The notes: generated by a model from the sequence alone, not told the origin. Positions 44,858 to 55,875 are shown, numbered from the stretch's first letter. The stretch is DNA of 64,000 nt from Vibrio sp. DW001 (GCF_029016285.1 NZ_CP091975.1:2480001-2544000), one strand, 5' to 3'. Translations and numbers: made by a program.

Positions 44858-47800
44858 CTATCCGTGGTTCTTGCGACTTGTTGTTTCTAATGAAAGTTCT
44901 TTGTTTAATACCTCTTCTACGTGTCCCGGAGATTGCGTTGAAATCGAGATCAATCGATACATCGCCGGAATAACGAACAGAGTGACCAGTGTAGCAAACG
45001 CCATACCGAAGAAGATAACAGTACCCACCGCTATTCGGCTTTCATAACCCGCGCCAGTAGAACTTATCAACGGTATCGCACCGGCTAAGGTAGTAAACGC
45101 AGTCATAAGTATTGGTCGTAAACGGCGTGCCGAAGCATCGATTATTGCTTTTTCAAATTCGATACCTCGGTCTCGAAGCTGATTGGTGAACTCGACAATA
45201 AGAATACCGTTTTTGGTTACCATGCCGATCAACATTATCATGCCTATTTGGCTATAGATATTCAGCCCTTGTTGCATAATAAATAGCCCTAGAAAGCCAC
45301 CAAACACCCCCATAGGGACGGTAAACATAACGACCAGAGGGTTAATGAAACTTTCAAATTGGGCAGCCAACACCAAGTAGGCAACAAGCAACGCCAGTGC
45401 AAAAACAACCAACACACTCGCTTGGTTCTCTTTGTATTCTTTTGACTCACCAGAATAGTCGATAGAGATATCACCCGGTAGTATTTCGATCGCTTTCTCA
45501 TCTAAGAAATCGAGGGCTTCACCAAGCGTATAACCTTCACTAATATTGGCAGTAACCGTAATCGCCTTCTTCTTATTGTAATGAGACAGACGTATCGCCG
45601 ATGCGACCTCTTCGATTTTAGTCACTGCATCTAAGGTCACTAGTTCACCTGATGTCGTTCGCATGTAGATCTGACTTAGATCGGTGGCATTATTGAAGTT
45701 GTTCTCGTCACCACGTAGGTAAACATCATACTCTTCACCCCTATCCACAAATGTGGTCTCACTTTTACCACCAAGCATTATCTCTAAAGTATCGGAAATA
45801 TCAGAGACCTTTATGCCAAGTTCAGCCGCTCTAGGTTTATCAACTGTGATAACTAACTCAGGGGTTTTTTCTGAATAGTTGATCTCTGATCCTTCCATTA
45901 TTGGACTATCTTCAGCGGTATTTTTTAGCAACTCTGCCCACTGTTGAAGTTCAACATAATCAGAACCACCCAATACATATTGAACGGGCTCACTAGAACC
46001 ACCTCGGAAACCCGGTGTAAAGGGAAATACCCTCGCGTCGGGTATGCCAGTAAGCGCTTTTCGAATCACACCAAGAGCTTCACTTGCTGAAAGACTTCTG
46101 TCATTCCAATCTTCTAGGATCATAATAACAAAACCAGTTTGGTCACCTGCGTTACCGCCAAATGCTGGGGTTTGGATACTAAATGATTTTAATAACCCCT
46201 CGCCCAGCAACGGTATTAACTTTTCTTCAACCAGATCCATATTGGCAGACATACGGTTATAACTGGTTGCGTCCGCCCCTCGAACAAAGGCAAACAACAC
46301 ACCGCGGTCTTCTTGTGGGGCTAGCTGTTGTGGGATGTTGTCCATCAGGTAATAACTACCGCCAATACAACCCAGTATAATCAGTGGCGCGATGAGCCTG
46401 ACCCGCATAGCTTTACTCAGCAGGAATTTATAACCGCGTTCCAACTTGGAAAACAGATTTTCGATCACACGGTTAAATGCATTTGGCTTTACATTTGCTT
46501 TTAGAATTTTGCTACCCAATACTGGCGTAAGCGTCAAGGCAATCAGAGACGACGAGATCACCGACATCGAAAGCAGAACAGAAAATTCGGTAAATAATAA
46601 GCCCACCATGCCATCCATAAAGGAGATGGGTAAAAACACCATCACCAAAACCAAAGTAGTTGCTACAACAGCAAAACCTACCTCTCTTGTACCTTTATAA
46701 GCGGCAACCAGAGGGCTCTCACCGTTTTCAATATGATGGAAGATATTCTCCACCACCACTATGGCATCATCCACCACCAGACCTATGGACAAAATCAAAG
46801 CCATCAAGGTAATGAGATTAATGGAAAAGCCAAAGAAATAGGCCGAAATAAAGGCGGATATTAACGATACTGGGACGGTTATTGCGGGGATCAAGGTTGC
46901 ACGTGCTTGCCCGATAAAGATATATAAAACAAGAATAACCAAGCCACCAGTGATAAACAACGTGTTGTAAACTTCTGAGATAGATCTGTCGATAAATACC
47001 GTCGAGTCGTAATCTATCGCTAAACGGGTACCTTCGGGTAGAAACTTCTGGATATCATCAACTTCAGCATGAACCAATTGAGCCACCTCCAATGGGTTAG
47101 CGTCCGACTGAGGGACGATACCCATACTTACGTTTACGACACCATCACTCTTAAACGTGGAGTTTTCATTTTCGGCACCAATAAAGACATCGGCGACATC
47201 TTGAAGGTAGACGGGTGTGCCATCGCTCGCCCGCTTAACCACCAAGTACTCAAAATCACTCGCTTGGTTATAGCTTCTCGCGGTTCTCACCGACATGACA
47301 ACGGCATCATTTCTTACTTCACCACCGGGACTTTCTAAGTTTTCCTCACGCAGTGCCGCCGTAATGTCGGAGGCGGTAACACCTCGTCCTGCCATGAGAG
47401 CTGGTTTCAGCTTCACGTACATCACTTTGTACAGTCCACCAGAGATATCAACAGAACTGACTCCGGTAATCAAACTAAACCGATCAATTAATACCCTTTC
47501 TATGTAGTCCGTCAACTGAGTTCTATCCATCTCAGATGAGCTCAAATTGATATAGACAGATGCCTCTCCACTGCCATTATTTTTATACACCAGAGGATCG
47601 TCTGCTTCATCTGGCAGCCCACGCTGCGCTCTTGCGACTGCATCTCGTACATCACTAACACCGCTGTTTAAATCATAACCGAGCTCAAAAGTAATTTTGA
47701 TCCGAGAGGAACCATTACGTGTGGTCGAGGTAATTTCATCGATACCACTAATGCCCGTCAGCTGGTCTTCAATTACCGCGGTGATTTGGCTTTCTATTAT

Positions 47801-47971
47801 AGTGGCAGAAGCACCCTCGTAACGCGTGCTGACTGAAACCACAGGGCTTTCTATATCTGGCATTTCGCGCACGGCGAGTCGGTCAAACGAGACCAAACCA
47901 AACACCACAAGCAACAAGCTTAAAACAACAGCAGCAACCGGCCGTTTAACCGATACATCCGATAACCACAT
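44858..47971 (-). CDS. RND efflux pump inner-membrane subunit (VexH-like)
   Basis: A 1037-residue proton-driven resistance-nodulation-division transporter with 12 transmembrane helices and two large periplasmic loops. It opens MWLSDVSVKRPVAAVVLSLL, and the proton-relay acidic pair is present in LVVDDAIVVVENIFHH. The pattern (REMPDIESPVVSVSTRYEGA) belongs to the branch containing V. cholerae VexH, which exports drugs and bile acids, but the substrate here is not known. It starts 1 bp inside the adaptor gene stop, so the two are coupled. No outer-membrane TolC is encoded nearby, so it must use the housekeeping one. Confidence 0.9.
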   Translation of the reverse strand: MWLSDVSVKRPVAAVVLSLLLVVFGLVSFDRLAVREMPDIESPVVSVSTRYEGASATIIESQITAVIEDQLTGISGIDEITSTTRNGSSRIKITFELGYDLNSGVSDVRDAVARAQRGLPDEADDPLVYKNNGSGEASVYINLSSSEMDRTQLTDYIERVLIDRFSLITGVSSVDISGGLYKVMYVKLKPALMAGRGVTASDITAALREENLESPGGEVRNDAVVMSVRTARSYNQASDFEYLVVKRASDGTPVYLQDVADVFIGAENENSTFKSDGVVNVSMGIVPQSDANPLEVAQLVHAEVDDIQKFLPEGTRLAIDYDSTVFIDRSISEVYNTLFITGGLVILVLYIFIGQARATLIPAITVPVSLISAFISAYFFGFSINLITLMALILSIGLVVDDAIVVVENIFHHIENGESPLVAAYKGTREVGFAVVATTLVLVMVFLPISFMDGMVGLLFTEFSVLLSMSVISSSLIALTLTPVLGSKILKANVKPNAFNRVIENLFSKLERGYKFLLSKAMRVRLIAPLIILGCIGGSYYLMDNIPQQLAPQEDRGVLFAFVRGADATSYNRMSANMDLVEEKLIPLLGEGLLKSFSIQTPAFGGNAGDQTGFVIMILEDWNDRSLSASEALGVIRKALTGIPDARVFPFTPGFRGGSSEPVQYVLGGSDYVELQQWAELLKNTAEDSPIMEGSEINYSEKTPELVITVDKPRAAELGIKVSDISDTLEIMLGGKSETTFVDRGEEYDVYLRGDENNFNNATDLSQIYMRTTSGELVTLDAVTKIEEVASAIRLSHYNKKKAITVTANISEGYTLGEALDFLDEKAIEILPGDISIDYSGESKEYKENQASVLVVFALALLVAYLVLAAQFESFINPLVVMFTVPMGVFGGFLGLFIMQQGLNIYSQIGMIMLIGMVTKNGILIVEFTNQLRDRGIEFEKAIIDASARRLRPILMTAFTTLAGAIPLISSTGAGYESRIAVGTVIFFGMAFATLVTLFVIPAMYRLISISTQSPGHVEEVLNKELSLETTSRKNHG

Positions 47972-49062
47972 TATTCACTTTCCTTGTCGGCTTTTTTATT
48001 CGCGGTAGTCTCTGGCTTTTCGCCTTGCTCGCGAACGGTAAGACCATCTCTCATATTAACGATACCTTGCACCACTATCTTTTCACCGATCGCTAGCCCT
48101 TTCTCAATAACCACTTGGTTTTCTACACGGGCACCTAAAAATACCTCGGTCTTTGTGGCTTTGTTGTCTCCATCGATCACATACACGTACCGTTTAGTAC
48201 CTGAGTATTGCAGTGCTTGAACAGGAATAATTGGGGCTTCGATAGCCGGAAAGTGTACTTGGGTCGCCATAAGCATACCGGGTTTAAGTTTGTTTTCAGC
48301 ATTATCAAACCGAATACGAGCTCTTAGGTTTAGCGTTTCGCTATTGATGCGAGTATCGATTCCAATCACTTCCCCTTCAAACGTCGTTGCGGACCATGCA
48401 TTGCTACTTGCTTGCACTTGCATGCCGGTGGAGAGCATCGATAAGAACCGTTCTGGGATCTGCAAATCGAGTCTCATACTCGAAAGGTTGTCTAAGGTGA
48501 GCAGCTCAGCCCCTGTGTTCACCATTTTCCCCCGACTAAAATCAATAAAGCCCACGGTTCCATCGAAAGGTGCCGTGATATTTAGATCTTTTAGTTGGGC
48601 ATTGGCAGCATCTAGACGGGCGTTCGCGATATCGACACTGGCTTTCTGAGCGTCAATCTCGGTCTGAGTAATCGCGCCTTTTTTGGCTAATCGTTCAAAT
48701 TCGGCTAATTTTCGTTTCTCATTTCGTAAATAGGCTTTGGCTTCGGATATTGATGCCTTCGCTTTATCATCATTTAGCTGGACTAAAAGATCGCCCTTTT
48801 TGACTTTTTGATTTGCGGATACCTTAATGGCATTGACCTTGCCGGAAACCTCTGGAGAGATGATGACCGACTGTTCTGCTTCTAGCTTACCAACCAAGGT
48901 CAAACTTTGAGATATATCGTGAGTCGCGACGGTTTCTGTTACCACCAAAACACTTTGTGCCTTTCGAGCACCACCTGATTTTCCTTGACCCGCAGCATAG
49001 CTCGGCGAATTCAGTAATAGAATTGAAGACACGAGTAGAATCGCTAAATTATTTTTATCCAT
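47971..49062 (-). CDS. RND pump periplasmic adaptor (membrane fusion protein, VexG-like)
   Basis: A 363-residue adaptor with a signal peptide (cut near PSYAAGQ) followed by the lipoyl half-motif TLVGKLEAEQSVIISPEVSG plus VDKIKV-like strands, an alpha-hairpin (KASISEAKAYLRNEKRKLAE and on) of about 60 residues, then beta-barrel and membrane-proximal domains (NITAPFDGTVGFIDF). No lipobox Cys. It bridges the RND pump to TolC. It shares an ATG/stop junction with the pump gene. No local repressor gene is seen. Confidence 0.9.
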   Translation of the reverse strand: MDKNNLAILLVSSILLLNSPSYAAGQGKSGGARKAQSVLVVTETVATHDISQSLTLVGKLEAEQSVIISPEVSGKVNAIKVSANQKVKKGDLLVQLNDDKAKASISEAKAYLRNEKRKLAEFERLAKKGAITQTEIDAQKASVDIANARLDAANAQLKDLNITAPFDGTVGFIDFSRGKMVNTGAELLTLDNLSSMRLDLQIPERFLSMLSTGMQVQASSNAWSATTFEGEVIGIDTRINSETLNLRARIRFDNAENKLKPGMLMATQVHFPAIEAPIIPVQALQYSGTKRYVYVIDGDNKATKTEVFLGARVENQVVIEKGLAIGEKIVVQGIVNMRDGLTVREQGEKPETTANKKADKESE

Positions 49063-49499
<437 letters not shown>

Positions 49500-49578
49500 T
49501 ATTTTTAGGTGCATATTGATTATTTGTACCTATCTAGATAAGTCATTAGTTCTATAACTTATCTGTTAGTGTTACTGT

Positions 49579-49730
<152 letters not shown>

Positions 49731-49835
49731 TTAAGTTTGTATAGTTGTCTAGACGAGTTATATAAACGTTTTTTTAAGGTTACGTTTGGGAGTAACCGTA
49801 GATTTGATAGCAATATCTTAATCTAAAATACCCTT

Positions 49836-49920
<85 letters not shown>

Positions 49921-49926
49921 TATTTT

Positions 49927-49955
49927 AAAAGACCAGCTCTCGTAGCTGGTCTTTT
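49927..49955 (+). terminator. Rho-independent terminator of the tRNA-Tyr cluster
   Basis: AAAAGACCAGCT / AGCTGGTCTTTT is a 12-bp stem with a 5-nt loop and a terminal T-run. The following 300 bp up to the POT gene shows no gene; ATCACA near 50116 is only a half CRP-like site. Confidence 0.92.
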
Positions 49956-50253
49956 TCGTTTACACTCAAAATACTCAAGCGGGTTCGGATAAATACAGCT
50001 CATTCTGTTTTTGCTTCTGCATTTCTCAACTTCCGTCACATCCCCCCCATTACATCGATGTATTGAAAGCATAAAAAGCTCAGTAATATTGATTTCCCCT
50101 TACTTTGTCATAACTTACATCACACTATCGGATTAGATTTACTAATCATTAAGGATAATTAATATCAACTATTCTTAACAATTTATTACTCTACAAAATG
50201 ATAAAATTACCACGTATATAAACTAGTTTCTTTTATTAAAATAGGATAATAAT

Positions 50254-51732
50254 ATGTGGAATAGACTTAATAAGTCGATGATGTTCTGCCAAATGATGTT
50301 TGGCTTATCTTTTTACGGTGTGATGGTCATTTTAACTCGATTCTTCTTAGAAGATTTAGGGTATAGCGAAGCGGATACAATGATGGTTGTTGGCGCCTTT
50401 TCTGCTATTGGTCCTCTTTTTGCTATCGTTGGTGGCTTTATCGCCGATAAGTTTCTGGGGGCCTATCGTTCACTTACCATCAGTTATTTTGTCTTTGCTT
50501 CTGGTTACTTATTGTTGGTTCTCGGCGCTTCTGCTCAGAACGTACCATTAGCACTTGTCGGTATCGCTTTAGCGAGTTATGCGCGTGGATTAATGTCTCC
50601 TTCTTACCCAAGCCTATTTAAACGCACATTCGCCTCGCAAGAAAGTTTTGAAAATGGTTATCCAGTCAACTATTCCATCAATAATGTCGGTGCTTTGATC
50701 GGTCAGTACACCTTCCCTATGCTAGTGCTTGCTATTGGTTTCCATGGCAGCTTCTTGGCGTCAGGCATACTCGCTACACTCGCATTCTTCATGTTGGTTT
50801 TCTTTAGAAAGCCATTGGTTAATGCCGCTGCGGATATCGATCAACAACCCGTTAGCGCTAAAAACTGGGTAGCGTTCGCAAGCACATCAATTGCCATGAT
50901 AGGGCTGGTATTTTTCATGTTCTCTAACATGGATATTGGCCAGAATATCGTTTATGCCATCGGTGCGGCGGCTATTTTGTACTTCATCTCGTTGATGTTT
51001 AAAGCAGGCCGATCTGATGCACTAAAAATGGGAACTATCCTCATCATCACGGCCTTAACGACCGCTTTTTTCGTTTATTATGGTCAGATGATGACATCCA
51101 TGACGATGGTAACCATCAACACAATGCGCGGTGATCTGTTTGGCATTATCCCTATCGCCCCAGAAGCCTCAATGGCGATGAACCCATTATGGTGTATGGT
51201 TGCTGGACCTGTTATCGCATATACTTTTTCTAGTTTAGAAAAACGTGGTATCGCTTTGTCTACGGCAACGAAGATCGCCATTGCCTTCATCTTGACCGCA
51301 ATAGCGTTTGGTATTTTAGCGGCCGCAGTATTAAGTATTGGCGCCGATGTTATTATTCGTCCTGAAATTTTCTTAGCGATCCACTTCTTCCAAGCATTTG
51401 CCGAGGTGATTGTAGGCAGTCTAGTCGTTGCTTTCATCCTATCAGTGGCTCCAAAGCATATTGAAAACTTTTCGGTGAGTTTGTTTTCAGTTGCTATCGC
51501 ACTCAGTGGCATTGTTGGTGCTGTGTTCTCTACGTCTATTGCGTTAGAAAAGGGCCAAGTGATCACTCAAGAAATTGTTAAAGACGTCTACGGTAGCTAC
51601 TTTAGTACGTTGACGGTTCTTGCTGTCGTTATGGTGGCTGTGGCTCTTATTGCCTCTTATATCATCCGTAAGATGCTAAACAGCGCGAAGGAACAAGACG
51701 CCCAAGATTTAAAGCTTTCTGAAGCGAAATAA
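50254..51732 (+). CDS. POT/PTR2-family peptide transporter
   Basis: A 492-residue major-facilitator carrier with about 12-14 helices. The POT signature GGFIADKFLGAYRSLTIS is plain, and the YARGLMSPSYPSLFKRTF and SINNVGALIGQY segments fit proton-driven di- and tripeptide importers (Dtp group). The usual first-helix ExxERFxYYG proton motif is altered to QMMFGLSFYG, missing the Glu/Arg pair, so coupling or substrate may differ. AGGATAAT precedes the ATG. Monocistronic, next to the opp operon. Confidence 0.85.
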   Translation: MWNRLNKSMMFCQMMFGLSFYGVMVILTRFFLEDLGYSEADTMMVVGAFSAIGPLFAIVGGFIADKFLGAYRSLTISYFVFASGYLLLVLGASAQNVPLALVGIALASYARGLMSPSYPSLFKRTFASQESFENGYPVNYSINNVGALIGQYTFPMLVLAIGFHGSFLASGILATLAFFMLVFFRKPLVNAAADIDQQPVSAKNWVAFASTSIAMIGLVFFMFSNMDIGQNIVYAIGAAAILYFISLMFKAGRSDALKMGTILIITALTTAFFVYYGQMMTSMTMVTINTMRGDLFGIIPIAPEASMAMNPLWCMVAGPVIAYTFSSLEKRGIALSTATKIAIAFILTAIAFGILAAAVLSIGADVIIRPEIFLAIHFFQAFAEVIVGSLVVAFILSVAPKHIENFSVSLFSVAIALSGIVGAVFSTSIALEKGQVITQEIVKDVYGSYFSTLTVLAVVMVAVALIASYIIRKMLNSAKEQDAQDLKLSEAK

Positions 51733-51893
51733 TCATTATTTCATAGGAACTGATTATTACATTCTGGAATACTTGAAGGTCCAACAGTAGGGAAGTAATG
51801 GATCCGGTATCAATGGGCAGGGAGGCCCATTGACAAGTACATCAGGATATATCGACCACCCTTCGAAAAGGCATCCCGCAAACGAATAGATAC

Positions 51894-51926
51894 AAAAAAA
51901 ACGCAGCTCGTAAAGACACTGCGCTT
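51894..51926 (-). terminator. Rho-independent terminator of the opp operon
   Basis: On the minus strand AGCGCAG pairs with CTGCGTT (7 bp including a wobble) followed by a T-tract (51900-51894). A second small stem, AGCCTGTGACAGGCT, sits just before it at 51928-51942. Confidence 0.75.
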
Positions 51927-51959
51927 GAGCCTGTCACAGGCTAAATAAAAATCAACCCG

Positions 51960-52961
51960 TTAGTCGACATGGAGGCATGACACAGCGTGCTTGTCTGTCC
52001 CTTTAAGCTCTGGTTTCTGTTTCGCACATGCCTCTGTTGCAATTGGGCAACGCGTGCGGAATACACAGCCTGACGGAGGGTTAATAGGCGACGGTAGATC
52101 CCCTTCTAGCATCTGAATCACTTTTGTACGTTCAATCTGAGGATCAGGGATAGGAACAGCGGACATCAATGCTTTGGTATACGGGTGCTTAGGTGTTGCA
52201 AACAATTCTTTCGCTTCAGCCAACTCCACTTCATTACCTAGGTACATCACCAAAACACGATCCGATATGTGTTTCACTACCGATAAATCGTGCGCGATAA
52301 AGACCAAACTCAAGCCAAGCTCATCTTGCAGCTCTTTGAGTAGATTCACCACCTGCGCTTGAATTGAAACATCAAGAGCCGATACGGGTTCATCACAGAT
52401 AATCATCTTAGGGTTAAGGATAAGCGCACGGGCGATACCGATACGCTGACACTGACCGCCTGAGAACTCGTGAGGATAACGGTTTACCAAGTTCGGAAGT
52501 AAACCTACCTTGTCCATCATCTGTTTAACACGAAGCTTAACTTCTTTTTTGGTCAACTTAGGATAAAACGTCTGCAGTGGCTCTGCGATAATATCACCGA
52601 TATTCATTCGAGGATTCAGTGACGCTAATGGATCCTGAAAAATCATCTGAATGTCTTTACGTGTTTCACGACGCTGAACTTCTTGCATCTTGGTTAGGTC
52701 TTGCCCTAACCAAATAACTTCACCTTCAGTCGCTTGAACCAAACCGACGATAGCGCGGGCAAATGTCGACTTACCACACCCTGATTCACCGACTACACCG
52801 AGTGTCTCACCTTCATATAGACGAACGTTAACGCCATCAACGGCTTTAAGGTTGGCAGGTTTTGACCACGGCCACGCCGACTTTGAAGCGATGCTAAAGT
52901 GAACTTTCAGGTTTTTTACATCTAAAAGTAGCTTTTTTTCTGTATTCATTTGATCACTCAT
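51960..52961 (-). CDS. oppF: Oligopeptide transporter ATPase OppF
   Basis: A 333-residue cytosolic ABC ATPase energising peptide uptake. Walker A GESGCGKSTFAR, signature EFSGGQCQRIGIARAL, Walker B MIICDEPVSALD and the H-loop FIAHDLSVV are intact, and the C-terminal oligopeptide domain with Cys-rich CVFRTRCPIATEAC is present. The ATG at 52961 overlaps the oppD stop (ATGA), so it is translationally coupled; a GTG-led extension upstream is unnecessary. Confidence 0.95.
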   Translation of the reverse strand: MSDQMNTEKKLLLDVKNLKVHFSIASKSAWPWSKPANLKAVDGVNVRLYEGETLGVVGESGCGKSTFARAIVGLVQATEGEVIWLGQDLTKMQEVQRRETRKDIQMIFQDPLASLNPRMNIGDIIAEPLQTFYPKLTKKEVKLRVKQMMDKVGLLPNLVNRYPHEFSGGQCQRIGIARALILNPKMIICDEPVSALDVSIQAQVVNLLKELQDELGLSLVFIAHDLSVVKHISDRVLVMYLGNEVELAEAKELFATPKHPYTKALMSAVPIPDPQIERTKVIQMLEGDLPSPINPPSGCVFRTRCPIATEACAKQKPELKGTDKHAVSCLHVD

Positions 52962-53929
52962 TTGGTCCACGTCTCCCATTCAGAAAAACAAGCTCGCTGA
53001 CGATCGTCGCCAAATGGCATCAATATTGGTGCTTCTTTCATACAACGATCTGTCACTCGGTGACAACGTTCTTGATAAGGGCAACCCGTCGGTAAACGAA
53101 GCAAGTTAGGTGGGTTCCCCGGGATCGTTGGTAGAATCTCGCCAACACTATCCAAGCGAGGGATCGCTTTTAATAACCCTTCCGTATATGGATGGCTAGG
53201 GTTGTAGAAAATTTCATCTACAGAGCCATACTCCATCGTACGACCTGCATACATAACCAATACTTTTTCACACGAACCCGCGACGACGCCTAAATCATGA
53301 GTAATCATAATTATTGCCGTATTGAACTCTTTTTTAAGTTCATTAAGTAGATCCATAATTTGCGCTTGTACGGTGACATCGAGCGCCGTTGTCGGCTCAT
53401 CGGCAATCAGCAATTTAGGGCGACAAAGTAGTGCCATCGCTATCATCACACGTTGACGCATACCACCAGAAAATTCATGCGGATACATGGTTATACGCTT
53501 ACGAGCTTCAGGGATTTTCACCGCTTCAAGCATACGTACAGATTCTTCAAATGCTTCTGCTTTACCCATGCCTTTGTGTAGCATCAATACTTCCATTAGC
53601 TGGTTGCTAACTTTCATATAAGGATTAAGCGAAGTCATTGGATCTTGGAAGATCATCGCAATCTGCTCGGCACGGACTTTGTTAAGTTCGACTTCAGGTA
53701 GATTAAGAATTTCTCTGCCTTCGAACTTAGCGCTACCTTTAATGATACCGTTTTTAGCAAGTAGCCCCATAATGGCGAATACGGTTTGAGATTTACCCGA
53801 ACCAGACTCTCCCACAATACCCAGTGTCTCACCTTGTTCTAGCGAGAAGTTTAAATCGTTAACTGCGGTTACGTCACCATCTTGAGTGGTAAATTCAACA
53901 CGCAGGTCTTTGACATCTAATAAACTCAT
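52958..53929 (-). CDS. oppD: Oligopeptide transporter ATPase OppD
   Basis: A 323-residue ABC ATPase, partner of OppF. Walker A GESGSGKSQTVFA, signature EFSGGMRQRVMIAMAL, Walker B LLIADEPTTALDV, H-loop MITHDLGVVAG, and the C-terminal peptide domain CPYQERCHRVTDRC are clear. 30 bp after oppC and overlapping oppF by 4 bp. Confidence 0.95.
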   Translation of the reverse strand: MSLLDVKDLRVEFTTQDGDVTAVNDLNFSLEQGETLGIVGESGSGKSQTVFAIMGLLAKNGIIKGSAKFEGREILNLPEVELNKVRAEQIAMIFQDPMTSLNPYMKVSNQLMEVLMLHKGMGKAEAFEESVRMLEAVKIPEARKRITMYPHEFSGGMRQRVMIAMALLCRPKLLIADEPTTALDVTVQAQIMDLLNELKKEFNTAIIMITHDLGVVAGSCEKVLVMYAGRTMEYGSVDEIFYNPSHPYTEGLLKAIPRLDSVGEILPTIPGNPPNLLRLPTGCPYQERCHRVTDRCMKEAPILMPFGDDRQRACFSEWETWTK

Positions 53930-53959
53930 TTTTCTTTCCAGTATATTTAAGCCAAGGGC

Positions 53960-54862
53960 TTATCTGTCTTTAGGATCCAACGCGTCACGAAGACCGTCAC
54001 CAACATAGTTAAAGCAGAACAGTGTTACCACCATACATGCTGCAGGAAAAATTAGCTGCCAAATAGCCACTTCCATCGTTTGTGAGCCTTCTTGTAGCAA
54101 CGCTCCCCAACTCGTCATTGGTTCCTGAACACCAAGTCCTAGGAAAGACAAAAATGATTCTGTTAAGATCATGCTTGGGATAAGCAGCGTTGAATATACC
54201 GCGACAATACCAAGTACGTTCGGAATAATATGGCGAGTAATAATCTTCCAGTTACTCACACCACTCACATGCGCCGCTTCAATAAACTCTTTGCTACGCA
54301 AGCTAAGGGTTTGACCACGTACAATACGCGCCATGTCTAGCCATGCAATCGCACCAATAGCGACAAATATTAATACAATATTTCGGCCAAAGAAGGTCAC
54401 AAGAACAATCACAAGGAACATAAATGGAACCGCGTATAATATTTCCAGAATACGCATCATGACACGGTCAGTTCTTCCGCCAATATAGCCTGAAGTGGCG
54501 CCATAAAGAGTACCAATTAACACGGCAACCAACGCACCTAACACACCGACCATCAATGAGATACGTCCACCAATAAGTGTACGAACATAAAGGTCGCGTC
54601 CTAAACTGTCGGTACCAAAGATATGGTCCGCAGATGGAGCAGCATGCAGCGAATACCAATCCGTATCGTCATAGGTAAACTCGGCAATCATTGGCAAAAA
54701 AATGACCGCCAGAATCATAACTGTTAGTATTGCAAGGCTCACCATTGCGGCTTTATTACGCATAAAGCGAATTCGAGCATCTTGCCATAAGCTGCGACCT
54801 TCAATCTCTAAATTCTCAGAGAACTTTTCAATCGCATCAAGGTTTTCTTTTTTCGTTAACAT
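53960..54862 (-). CDS. oppC: Oligopeptide permease OppC
   Basis: A 300-residue inner-membrane permease. The N-terminal cytoplasmic segment, one helix, a periplasmic loop (FGTDSLGRDLYVRTL) and a five-helix core with the EAA loop EAAHVSGVSNWKIITRHIIP are typical. The ATG at 54862 is preceded by GGG nine bases upstream and lies 15 bp after the oppB stop; the family length is about 302. Confidence 0.95.
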   Translation of the reverse strand: MLTKKENLDAIEKFSENLEIEGRSLWQDARIRFMRNKAAMVSLAILTVMILAVIFLPMIAEFTYDDTDWYSLHAAPSADHIFGTDSLGRDLYVRTLIGGRISLMVGVLGALVAVLIGTLYGATSGYIGGRTDRVMMRILEILYAVPFMFLVIVLVTFFGRNIVLIFVAIGAIAWLDMARIVRGQTLSLRSKEFIEAAHVSGVSNWKIITRHIIPNVLGIVAVYSTLLIPSMILTESFLSFLGLGVQEPMTSWGALLQEGSQTMEVAIWQLIFPAACMVVTLFCFNYVGDGLRDALDPKDR

Positions 54863-54877
54863 AATATCTGTACCCAA

Positions 54878-55798
54878 TTAATAACGAATTTTTGGATCAA
54901 TAGCCGCTAATAAAATATCAACAACGGTGTTGAATAGAATGAAGAGGAAACCAATCAAAATGGTGACTCCCATTACTAGCGAATAATCTCGATTAAATGC
55001 TGCGTTAACGAATAACTTACCAATACCTGGCAGGCCAAATATCGTTTCGATAACAACTGAACCGGTGATAATACCGACGAAAGCAGGCCCCATATAAGAA
55101 ACAACAGGGAGCATTGCTGGCTTAAGCGCGTGCTTTAAGACGATATAAGGATAACTCAGACCCTTAGCTCGTGCAGTACGGATAAAGTTACTGTTCAATG
55201 TCTCTATCATGCTACCACGGGTAATACGGGCAAATGTCGCCACATACAACAAAGACATACCAATCACTGGTAAGAACATATATTGAAAGGAGCCATCTAA
55301 CCAACCACCGGCGGGGAACCAGCCTAAGTTAATGGAGAACAGATAGATTAATGCGGGTGCCAACACGAAGGATGGCATCACCACCCCGAGCATAGCGGTG
55401 GACATAATGATGTAATCGACCCAAGTATTTTGCCGCAGTGCAGCTAAGGTACCCACCCCCACCCCCATAAAGAGAGTAAAGATAAAGGCAGCAAAACCGA
55501 CTTTGGCTGATACAGGTAATGCACCGGCTACCAGTTCATTAACTGTAAAGTCTTTGTACTTGAATGACGGACCAAAATCACCCTGTAGAACGTTTGTTAG
55601 GTACGTGGTGTACTGTTCAAACACAGGTTTATCTAGACCATATTTCGCATTAATGTTAGCCATTACCTCTGGGGGCAATGGACGCTCTGATGAAAACGGG
55701 TTTCCGGGAGCAAAGCGCATAAGGAAAAAAGAAATTGTTATCAATACCAGCATCGTTGGTATCGCTTCTAATACTCTTTTCGCGATGAATTTAAACAT
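54878..55798 (-). CDS. oppB: Oligopeptide permease OppB
   Basis: A 306-residue permease, identical in length to E. coli OppB. It opens MFKFIAKRVLEAIPTMLVLI and has the EAA loop RTARAKGLSYPYIVLKHALK before PAMLPVV. Separated from oppA by 108 bp that hold a hairpin. Confidence 0.95.
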   Translation of the reverse strand: MFKFIAKRVLEAIPTMLVLITISFFLMRFAPGNPFSSERPLPPEVMANINAKYGLDKPVFEQYTTYLTNVLQGDFGPSFKYKDFTVNELVAGALPVSAKVGFAAFIFTLFMGVGVGTLAALRQNTWVDYIIMSTAMLGVVMPSFVLAPALIYLFSINLGWFPAGGWLDGSFQYMFLPVIGMSLLYVATFARITRGSMIETLNSNFIRTARAKGLSYPYIVLKHALKPAMLPVVSYMGPAFVGIITGSVVIETIFGLPGIGKLFVNAAFNRDYSLVMGVTILIGFLFILFNTVVDILLAAIDPKIRY

Positions 55799-55843
55799 AA
55801 ACTCACTCTTTTCAGTCTGTGACAGTGTATATCTTGATAAACA

Positions 55844-55875
55844 AAAAGACGCTGCATGTGAACTTCACATGCAGT
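55844..55875 (-). terminator. Intercistronic hairpin/attenuator between oppA and oppB
   Basis: CTGCATGTGA / TCACATGCAG is a 10-bp stem with 3-nt loop, followed on the minus strand by GCGTCTTTTTG. Partial termination or 3'-end protection here would make OppA more abundant than the membrane subunits, as is usual for binding-protein operons. Confidence 0.75.
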
